A stretch of DNA of 64,000 bases from Streptococcus pseudopneumoniae (GTDB lineage: Bacteria > Bacillota > Bacilli > Lactobacillales > Streptococcaceae), in assembly GCF_001073085.1 (NCBI RefSeq), contig NZ_JVFV01000030.1, forward strand, positions 1 through 64,000. Direction: 5' to 3'. Both the position numbers and the translations under genes were made by a program. The notes under the pieces are model-generated. The model had not been told where the DNA came from and did no database searches. It worked only from the letters and a program-made list of their open reading frames with translations. Shown piece after piece: positions 57,931 through 64,000 of the stretch (position 1 is its first letter; each line of letters begins with the position of its first letter).

Positions 57931-58723
57931 TCTTCCTCCTCATTCGAATCATTTCTACAACAATTATTAATACCAAGAATACGACTCCTTCCACTACTAA
58001 AAGAGTAAATCCATACAATTGGCTCGTTTGAGTCCCTTCAATTCGACCAAAAGCAAATGACTTTGCTCCAATCAAAGGCAATAGATTCTCTATGTTAGAA
58101 GAAAGTCCTCTTAGAATACCTGATAGAGTGATTACTAATAATAAAACGATTGCAATTAATGATGAAATGGATTTTTTTGTGACTCTTACTAAAAATATAG
58201 CTAATAAAGTGAGGACAATCGCAAATATCATAACTCTTACCGTAACATCTAAAAACAAAGTAAATTCTATATAGTCCTTTAAAGTAGAATCTAGAAAAAT
58301 GAGTAAAACAACAGCATTTACTATCGAAAATATTACAGTAGAAAGTAGTGATAAGACAATCGAACTAGCAATAAAACCAGTAAGTCGAACTTTCCAGTTA
58401 GGAATTATTAACTGAGTAAAATAATTATCACCAAATTGATAATGGGTTGAATAAACAAGTGAAACCAGAATTGGCAAGAAAATAACACTAGCTTGGTAGG
58501 GTGAAGATAAGAGAGCATCCCTGACTGTATAGACTGAATTCGATGATAAGATAGATGGATCAAGGTTTACTTCCCGTCCATTTCCTTCTACTAAGGCATT
58601 TATCACCTGAATATTTTGAATTGTAAAAAATATGCTGACTCCCAAAATAAGAGAAAAAGTTATTTTAAAAGTAGGTAAGCTACTATATTTATAAAGGTCA
58701 CTAAAAAAGGAACGCTTTAACAT
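57890..58723 (-). CDS. ABC-2-type permease, first subunit of exporter (277 aa)
   Basis: The protein starts MLKRSFFSDLYKYSSLPTFK, has one helix near 21-40, a long loop (VEGNGREVNLDPSILSSNSV), and five further helices, as in ABC-2 permeases. The ATG at 58723 lies one base after the ATPase stop (TAATATG), with GAAGG as its ribosome site. A longer upstream frame inside the ATPase gene is not needed. It is AT-rich, like the rest of the module. The role is likely export of, or resistance to, a membrane-active compound. Confidence 0.8.
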   Translation of the reverse strand: MLKRSFFSDLYKYSSLPTFKITFSLILGVSIFFTIQNIQVINALVEGNGREVNLDPSILSSNSVYTVRDALLSSPYQASVIFLPILVSLVYSTHYQFGDNYFTQLIIPNWKVRLTGFIASSIVLSLLSTVIFSIVNAVVLLIFLDSTLKDYIEFTLFLDVTVRVMIFAIVLTLLAIFLVRVTKKSISSLIAIVLLLVITLSGILRGLSSNIENLLPLIGAKSFAFGRIEGTQTSQLYGFTLLVVEGVVFLVLIIVVEMIRMRRKNGKNIYQSYRQKI

Positions 58724-58724
58724 A

Positions 58725-59435
58725 TTATTCACCTTCTTTCCCTTCGAGCGCTTTAAAATATGCTTCCTCAAAAGAGCCAAACTGTTTCAAAATATCTTTT
58801 GTAGGAGCATCAATAACGATCTTCCCATTAGAAATACCAACTAAATGATCTACAGTTAATTCTAACTCACTCATATAATGACTTGTCATTAATACAGTTT
58901 TACCTTCACTGACAAAAGATTGTAAAAAATTGCGTACCCAGCGTATCCCCTCTGGATCTAGTCCATTGATTGGTTCATCTAAAATTAAGATGTCAGGCTT
59001 TGCTAATAAGGCTGTTGCTAATCCAAGACGTTGCTTCATTCCTAATGAATAGTCTTTTACTTTTTTATTTTTAGCTTCACTTAACCCCACCAAGTCTAAA
59101 CATTCCTTGCACCTATTTCTGTCAACACCACAAGCCAAGCCAATCCACCGAAGATGCTGAAATCCTGTTCTTGTTGGATAAGGTTGGCAACTATCGAGGA
59201 ATGATCCAACAATACAAAAAGGATTATTACCCAATTGCGAGTATTTTTTGCCATTGATCAATGCCATTCCTGTTTGACTATTTTCTAAACCAAGTAAAAT
59301 TCTGATTAAAGTCGATTTCCCAGAACCATTTGGTCCAATCAATCCAGTTACCTCTCCTTTCTTAGCTTTGAAAGACACATTTTTCAGAACATTTTTATTA
59401 TTATATTCCTTATGTAGATTTTGAATTGTTATCAT
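58725..59435 (-). CDS. ABC exporter ATP-binding protein (BcrA/lantibiotic-immunity type)
   Basis: The 236-residue ATPase has Walker A GPNGSGKST, signature YSLGMKQRLGLA, Walker B ILILDEPINGLDP and the H-loop MTSHYM. This form is typical of CcmA/BcrA-type ATPases that drive ABC-2 permeases for antibiotic or bacteriocin export. It is the first gene of a three-gene operon divergent from a two-component system, an arrangement known for peptide-antibiotic sensing and detoxification modules. Its promoter carries three repeats that may bind the response regulator. Confidence 0.9.
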   Translation of the reverse strand: MITIQNLHKEYNNKNVLKNVSFKAKKGEVTGLIGPNGSGKSTLIRILLGLENSQTGMALINGKKYSQLGNNPFCIVGSFLDSCQPYPTRTGFQHLRWIGLACGVDRNRCKECLDLVGLSEAKNKKVKDYSLGMKQRLGLATALLAKPDILILDEPINGLDPEGIRWVRNFLQSFVSEGKTVLMTSHYMSELELTVDHLVGISNGKIVIDAPTKDILKQFGSFEEAYFKALEGKEGE

Positions 59436-59460
59436 CCATCCTTTTCCCTTCTAACTTTTT

Positions 59461-59472
59461 GTGAAATTTCAC
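59461..59472. promoter_or_regulatory. 12-bp palindrome in the ABC operon leader
   Basis: GTGAAATTTCAC is a perfect palindrome about 10 bases after the predicted transcription start of the ABC operon. It could be an operator for an unidentified repressor or part of a small hairpin. Confidence 0.35.
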
Positions 59473-59486
59473 CTTCACTTGGAGCA

Positions 59487-59518
59487 AGTATATCAGGCGA
59501 ATATCAGGAAAAAATCAG
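59487..59518 (-). promoter_or_regulatory. ABC operon promoter with three 11-nt-spaced repeats
   Basis: The -10 box TATACT (59487-59492) has no recognisable -35. Instead, three copies of CTGAT on the minus strand (plus-strand ATCAG at 59492-59496, 59503-59507 and 59514-59518) are spaced by exactly 11 bases through the -35 region. Direct repeats of about one helical turn are the usual binding pattern of OmpR-type activators such as the regulator encoded next door. Confidence 0.6.
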
Positions 59519-59571
59519 AATAAACATTTTTATAATTATTTTTTCATTTCTAACAAATTACTTTTTATGTT

Positions 59572-59580
59572 TGCTATAAT
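59572..59580 (+). promoter_or_regulatory. Promoter of the response regulator-kinase pair (extended -10)
   Basis: TGCTATAAT forms an extended -10 element 23 bases before the response-regulator ATG, with GGAGGA as the ribosome site. Confidence 0.6.
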
Positions 59581-59603
59581 ATACACAAGTAATTGGAGGA
59601 ACT

Positions 59604-60275
59604 ATGAAGTATAAAATTTTAGCAATTGATGATGATGAAAAAATCTTACGATTAATAGTGAATGCATTAGAAGCAAACAACTTTAACGTAGAAACTCGGT
59701 CAAATACAGAAGAAATCGACATCTGCGACTTTACTGGATTCGATCTGATTTTACTTGACGTCATGATGCCTATTTCTGGTTTAGAGATTTGTCGCTCCAT
59801 TCGTTCACAAATTACTACTCCAATCCTGTTTCTAACCGCTAAAAATTTTGAAGAAGATTTACTAAAGGGGATACAAGCTGGAGCAGATGATTACATCACA
59901 AAACCATTCAGCATTAAGGAATTGATTGCAAGAATTCAAATGCATCTTCGTAGAGAGGAAAGATCTCACCCTGCCTCTAAAGAAGAATTGATTTCAGATA
60001 TAACTTTTTATCGAGATAGTCAAGAAGTTTATTATCAATCCAAGAGCATTTCTCTAACTAAGCGAGAATTTGATCTACTTTATCTTTTAGCTAAAAATGA
60101 GAACCGAATATTTAGCGCAGAGGAACTTTACGATTACCTCTATCCTGTAAGCTCTGATGTACAGCTACGGTCAATCACCGAATACATCTATCAAATCAGA
60201 CAAAAATTTAAGGCTCATCAAATTGATCCTATCAAAACGGTTTGGGGAGGAGGATACAAATGGCAAAAGAAATGA
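59604..60275 (+). CDS. OmpR-family response regulator beside the ABC exporter
   Basis: The 223-residue protein has a receiver domain (acidic pair DDDE, phospho-acceptor Asp in LILLDVMMPISG, Lys in DYITKPF) and a winged-helix DNA-binding domain (LTKREFDLLYLLAKNEN and SITEYIYQIRQKF). It is distinct from VicR. The kinase gene overlaps its end by 16 bases. The likely target is the divergent ABC operon through the 11-nt repeats. Regulators of this kind usually respond to an antimicrobial peptide sensed by the kinase or transporter. Confidence 0.9.
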   Translation: MKYKILAIDDDEKILRLIVNALEANNFNVETRSNTEEIDICDFTGFDLILLDVMMPISGLEICRSIRSQITTPILFLTAKNFEEDLLKGIQAGADDYITKPFSIKELIARIQMHLRREERSHPASKEELISDITFYRDSQEVYYQSKSISLTKREFDLLYLLAKNENRIFSAEELYDYLYPVSSDVQLRSITEYIYQIRQKFKAHQIDPIKTVWGGGYKWQKK

Positions 60276-61333
60276 CAATCAAGCAACTCATTAAGCGTAC
60301 TTATCTTACAATCATTTGGCAATTTCTTTTATGTCTTTTACTTTTTTACATAGTCCCAGCTCTTCTATCTTCTGTATCTGGAATCAATGAGAAAAATGCC
60401 AATCTCTTTGCTTTATTTTTTAGCGTCAGTTCTTGGATTTATCTTTGCATCATTTTAATTCTTATCATTGTAACAAATATTCGACAATTATTAACCAAGA
60501 TTCAAAAAGAAATGAACATGGTTTATCATAGTGGTCTATATTTCAACAAAAATAATCATCAGCATTTTCAGATTAAAGAATTTATTGAAACAAATGATCT
60601 GATCGAAAAAATGCAATCTGATATAAAAAATAGGATTGAAAATGAAAAAGAACAAAAAAAAGAACTCATGTTTCAAGTATCTAGCGCTGCACATGATCTT
60701 CGAACTCCTCTAACTGTCATCAGAGGAAATGCTGAATTCCTACAATCTACCAAACAAACACCCCAAGTAATGGAATGTCTAAAAGATCTGGAGCAAGCAA
60801 GTATTCAGTTAAATGAGTATTTCAACCACTTCATCCAATACTCCAAAACTTTTTATGACCATGATATTCAACTTGAAAACATATCAATTAAACAAGTAAC
60901 TCATCAATTAAAGGAACATATCACACCTTTACTTCCTAGAAATACACACTTTGTTTTTACAAACACAGTAAATCCATCAACACAAATTGCAATTCATTCC
61001 AATCTATTTTTCCGAGCAATCACAAATATTATTAATAATGCAATACAACATCAAAAAGAGAATGATGCACAAATCCACCTAACAATTTCACAAGAAAATA
61101 GTCAATTAGTTCTAACTATATGGAATAACCAATCTTGTTTTTCAAAAAACATATTACAAAATGCTGGAAATCTTTTCTATAAAGATGACCAAGCAAGAAC
61201 CCCCTCTCAAGAAAGTCACTATGGACTTGGTTTATCTTTCGTCAAGCGCGTCATGAAACTTCATAATGGAACTATGCACTTAGAAAATAGCAATCATGGT
61301 GCACAAGTCAAGCTAATCATTCCCATTATATAG
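60260..61333 (+). CDS. Sensor histidine kinase beside the ABC exporter
   Basis: The 357-residue kinase has two membrane helices (about 14-40 and 50-75) with only a short loop between them. A cytoplasmic linker follows, then HisKA with the phospho-His in SSAAHDLRTPLTVIRGNAEF, and the ATPase domain with NIINNAIQH and YGLGLSFVKRVMKLH. The tiny extracellular part is like that of intramembrane-sensing kinases which work with ABC transporters. I chose ATG 60260 because GGAGGAGG lies six bases before it; the frame upstream begins with TTG inside the ribosome site. Confidence 0.88.
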   Translation: MAKEMTIKQLIKRTYLTIIWQFLLCLLLFYIVPALLSSVSGINEKNANLFALFFSVSSWIYLCIILILIIVTNIRQLLTKIQKEMNMVYHSGLYFNKNNHQHFQIKEFIETNDLIEKMQSDIKNRIENEKEQKKELMFQVSSAAHDLRTPLTVIRGNAEFLQSTKQTPQVMECLKDLEQASIQLNEYFNHFIQYSKTFYDHDIQLENISIKQVTHQLKEHITPLLPRNTHFVFTNTVNPSTQIAIHSNLFFRAITNIINNAIQHQKENDAQIHLTISQENSQLVLTIWNNQSCFSKNILQNAGNLFYKDDQARTPSQESHYGLGLSFVKRVMKLHNGTMHLENSNHGAQVKLIIPII

Positions 61334-61336
61334 AAC

Positions 61337-61369
61337 AAGCCGAACTCATCAACATGTGTTCGGCTTTTC
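61337..61369 (+). terminator. Terminator of the two-component operon
   Basis: AAGCCGAAC / GTTCGGCTT forms a 9-bp stem with a 12-nt loop and is followed by TTCTTCCTTTTT, only three bases after the kinase stop. Confidence 0.8.
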
Positions 61370-61442
61370 TTCCTTTTTAGATCAAAAAATCAGTATCATA
61401 AAATTTTTATGTTACATCTTCTTACATAAAAGCACTAAATGT

Positions 61443-61471
61443 TTGCCAACTTTTTTAGTTTCTGCTATAAT
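61443..61471 (+). promoter_or_regulatory. Promoter of glnPH-glnQ
   Basis: TTGCCA and TATAAT are separated by 17 bases, with TGC in front of the -10 box. The ribosome site AAAAGGAG follows at 61487-61493. Confidence 0.8.
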
Positions 61472-61500
61472 GGGTAAATATTCTAAAAAGGAGACTAAAC

Positions 61501-63675
61501 ATGAAGAAAAAAATCCTTGCATTTTTATTATTTTTATTTCCGCTATTCTCTTTAGGCTATGCTAATGCAGACACTATCAAGATTGTTAGTGATACTGCTT
61601 ATGCGCCCTTTGAGTTTAAAGATACAGACCAGACTTATAAAGGAATTGATGTCGACATCATCAATAAAGTCGCTGAGATAAAAGGATGGAATATCCAAAT
61701 GTCTTATCCAGGCTTTGATGCTGCTGTCAATGCGGTCCAATCAGGGCAAGCAGATGCGATCATGGCTGGTATGACAAAAACCAAAGAACGTGAAAACGTC
61801 TTTACCATGTCTGATACATACTATGATACAAAAGTTGTCATCGCAACGACTAAGTCTAATAAAATCACTAAGTATGAAGAACTCAGTGGTAAAACTGTTG
61901 GTGTTAAAAACGGTACTGCTGCACAACGTTTCCTAGAAAGTATCAAAGATAAATATGGTTTCACTATCAAAACCTTTGATACTGGCGATTTGATGAATAA
62001 CAGTCTCAGTACAGGTGCTGTAAATGCCATCATGGATGACAAACCAGTTATCGAGTACGCTATTAACCAAGGGCAAGATCTCAGTATCAACATGGACGGA
62101 GAAGCCGTTGGAAGCTTTGCTTTTGGAGTTAAAAAAGGTAGCAAGTACGAATACCTAGTTACAGAATTTAACGAAGCTTTAGCACAAATGAAAAAAGATG
62201 GTAGCTTGGACAAAATTATCAATAAATGGACGAATTCTTCTAAAACTAGTTCACAAGTGACTTCTCTCACTTCAACTACAAGTGCAGGTCAAAAAGCTAC
62301 TCCAGTCAAATCAAAATACGTTATCGCTAGTGATTCATCATTCGCACCATTTGTCTTCCAGAACTCAAGCAACCAGTACACTGGTATTGATATGGACTTA
62401 ATCAAGGCTATTGCCAAAGATCAAGGTTTCGAGATTGAAATCACTAATCCAGGTTTTGACGCTGCTATTAACGCGGTTCAATCTGGTCAAGCTGATGGTA
62501 TGATTGCTGGTATGTCTGTTACAGACGCTCGTAAAGAAACCTTTGATTTCTCTGATTCTTACTATACAGCCAATACTATTCTTGGAGTTAAGGAATCAAG
62601 TACCATTTCTTCTTATGAAGATCTGAATGGTAAAACCGTTGGTGTTAAAAACGGTACTGCTTCTCAAACCTTCCTAACTGAAAATCAAAGCAAATATGGT
62701 TATAAAATTAAAACCTTTGCAGACGGTTCATCTATGTATGACAGCTTGAACACTGGTTCAATCGACGCTGTGATGGATGACGAACCAGTTCTTAAATACT
62801 CTATCAGTCAAGGTCAAAAATTAAAAACACCAATCGAAGGTACTCCAATCGGTGAAACTGCTTTTGCAGTTAAAAAGGGAAGCAATCCTGAATTGATTGA
62901 AATGTTCAACAACGGTCTTGCAAATCTTAAAGCAAGTGGTGAATTCCAAAAGATTCTTGATAAATACCTTGCAACTGATTCAACAAGTGAGTCATCAACT
63001 GTTGACGAAACTACTATCTGGGGCTTGTTGAAAAACAACTACAAACAACTTCTAAGTGGACTTGGAATTACCCTTTCTCTAGCTTTGATTTCCTTTGCAA
63101 TTGCGATTGTTATCGGGATTATCTTTGGTATGTTCAGCGTTAGTCCTTATAAATCACTTCGTCTTATTTCAGAAATCTTTGTCGATGTGATTCGTGGTAT
63201 TCCATTGATGATTCTTGCTGCCTTTATCTTCTGGGGAGTTCCTAACTTTATCGAATCTCTTACAGGTCAACAAAGTCCAATCAATGACTTTGTCGCTGGT
63301 ACAATCGCCCTATCCCTAAACTCAGCTGCCTACATCGCTGAAATTGTTCGTGGTGGTATTAAGGCTGTTCCTATCGGACAAATGGAAGCTAGTCGAAGCC
63401 TTGGTATCTCTTACAGTAAAACCATGCGTAAGATTGTCTTGCCACAAGCAACCAAACTCATGCTTCCAAACTTCGTCAACCAATTTGTTATCGCACTTAA
63501 AGATACAACTATTGTATCTGCAATCGGGCTAGTAGAGCTCTTCCAGACTGGTAAGATTATCATCGCCCGTAACTACCAAAGTTTCAAAATGTATGCAATT
63601 CTCGCAGTCTTCTATCTTGTGATTATCACTCTTCTTACTAGACTTGCAAAACGCTTAGAAAAGAGGATTCAATAA
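61501..63675 (+). CDS. glnPH: Glutamine-type ABC transporter: two substrate-binding domains fused to permease
   Basis: The 724-residue protein is a receptor-permease fusion of the polar amino acid uptake family, as in GlnP of lactic acid bacteria. A signal peptide (cleavage after YANA) is followed by two tandem SBP_bac_3 domains. The repeats share YKGIDVDIINKVAEIKGW / YTGIDMDLIKAIAKDQGF, FDAAVNAVQSGQADAIMAGM and GKTVGVKNGTA. The permease domain starts near residue 505, with five membrane helices and the ATPase-contact loop EASRSLGISYSKTMRKIVLPQA. Substrates are probably glutamine, glutamate or asparagine. glnQ overlaps its stop by one base. Confidence 0.92.
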   Translation: MKKKILAFLLFLFPLFSLGYANADTIKIVSDTAYAPFEFKDTDQTYKGIDVDIINKVAEIKGWNIQMSYPGFDAAVNAVQSGQADAIMAGMTKTKERENVFTMSDTYYDTKVVIATTKSNKITKYEELSGKTVGVKNGTAAQRFLESIKDKYGFTIKTFDTGDLMNNSLSTGAVNAIMDDKPVIEYAINQGQDLSINMDGEAVGSFAFGVKKGSKYEYLVTEFNEALAQMKKDGSLDKIINKWTNSSKTSSQVTSLTSTTSAGQKATPVKSKYVIASDSSFAPFVFQNSSNQYTGIDMDLIKAIAKDQGFEIEITNPGFDAAINAVQSGQADGMIAGMSVTDARKETFDFSDSYYTANTILGVKESSTISSYEDLNGKTVGVKNGTASQTFLTENQSKYGYKIKTFADGSSMYDSLNTGSIDAVMDDEPVLKYSISQGQKLKTPIEGTPIGETAFAVKKGSNPELIEMFNNGLANLKASGEFQKILDKYLATDSTSESSTVDETTIWGLLKNNYKQLLSGLGITLSLALISFAIAIVIGIIFGMFSVSPYKSLRLISEIFVDVIRGIPLMILAAFIFWGVPNFIESLTGQQSPINDFVAGTIALSLNSAAYIAEIVRGGIKAVPIGQMEASRSLGISYSKTMRKIVLPQATKLMLPNFVNQFVIALKDTTIVSAIGLVELFQTGKIIIARNYQSFKMYAILAVFYLVIITLLTRLAKRLEKRIQ

Positions 63676-64000
63676 TGGCTAAATTAAAAATTGATGTCGA
63701 TAATTTACATAAACAATATGGAAAAAACAAGGTTCTAAAAGGAATCTCTGTAAAATTCTACGAAGGTGATGTTGTTTGTATCATCGGTCCTTCTGGTTCA
63801 GGTAAATCAACTTTCTTGCGTAGCTTGAATCTCCTTGAGGAAGGTACAAAAGGTCATATCACGGTTAATGGTTATGATTTGACAGATAAAGCAACCAACG
63901 TGGACCACGTTCGTGAAAATGTCGGAATGGTGTTCCAGCACTTCAATCTCTTTCCACATATGACTGTCTTGGAAAATATCACTTTTGCTCCTATCGAGCA
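63675..64000 (+). CDS. glnQ: Amino acid ABC transporter ATP-binding protein GlnQ, 3' truncated by window end
   Basis: The ATG overlaps the glnPH stop codon by one base (TAATG). The visible 108 codons start MAKLKIDVDNLHKQYGKNKV, with Walker A GPSGSGKST and the Q-loop GMVFQHFNLFPHMTVLENI typical of polar amino acid importers. It supplies the energy for the permease encoded just upstream. The signature motif and Walker B lie beyond the window. Confidence 0.93.
   Translation, partial: MAKLKIDVDNLHKQYGKNKVLKGISVKFYEGDVVCIIGPSGSGKSTFLRSLNLLEEGTKGHITVNGYDLTDKATNVDHVRENVGMVFQHFNLFPHMTVLENITFAPIE

Noticed and set aside
59461..59472. GTGAAATTTCAC as a Rex site.
   Set aside because: The Rex consensus has TTGTGAA and TTCACAA separated by a longer spacer. 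The match here is only partial, so it is listed as an unassigned palindrome.

Overview
The window comes from a low-GC Gram-positive coccus of the Streptococcus mitis group (S. mitis, S. oralis, S. pneumoniae and relatives). The reasons are the near-pneumococcal form of VicR/K/X, CpoA, PavA, PmrA, CoiA, MutX and the two-domain GlnPH protein, two BOX repeats, an IS630-Spn1-like insertion sequence, and extended -10 (TGnTATAAT) promoters. About 65 protein genes are supported. No rRNA, tRNA or CRISPR array was seen. The species is inferred from gene content and was not checked by alignment.

Layout. 1-800: right part of an IS630-type element. 877-4962 (-): mutY and the vicRKX cell-wall two-component operon. 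5140-7419 (+): pepX. 7465-15101 (-): obg with a small gene, DUF4044 and PspC proteins, the two glycolipid glycosyltransferases (the second is CpoA), a DUF59 gene, rpoD and dnaG. 15282-18895 (-): an orphan gene and a tryptophan-type ABC importer behind a T-box. 18996-27834 (-): ppc, ftsW, prsA, an O-methyltransferase, pepF and the competence gene coiA. 27930-29078 (-): an accessory gene that looks like a Card1/Can2 (DUF1887) CARF-nuclease. 29280-38019 (-): tehB, smpB, rnr, secG, rpmG, pmrA, coaE, mutM, era, dgkA and ybeY, many overlapping. 38124-40805 (+): pavA and a YitT protein.

40898-45408: nox (-) diverges from a three-gene flavin operon (+): apbE, a small FMN reductase, and a second reductase fused to a PAS-like domain. 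The second reductase ends in two tandem copies of an ApbE-type flavinylation motif. A CcpA site overlaps the promoter on each side. 45497-50550 (-): a UPF0291 gene, glyS, an unusually long and strongly self-complementary spacer, glyQ with its T-box, and rplL/rplJ with an L10 leader. 50713-51774 (+): niaX-niaR with a palindromic operator. 51771-56949 (-): mutX, three related small membrane proteins (one interrupted by TGA), a quinone-reductase-like flavoprotein, a frameshifted GNAT gene and uvrB. 57241-61333: an ABC exporter (-) divergent from an OmpR-type response regulator and kinase (+), with three 11-nt-spaced repeats at the ABC promoter. 61501-64000 (+): glnPH and the start of glnQ.

The best candidates for unusual biology are the apbE/double-flavinylation-tail operon, the orphan CARF-nuclease next to coiA, the folded spacer between glyQ and glyS, and apparently leaderless transcripts for mutY and cpoA.
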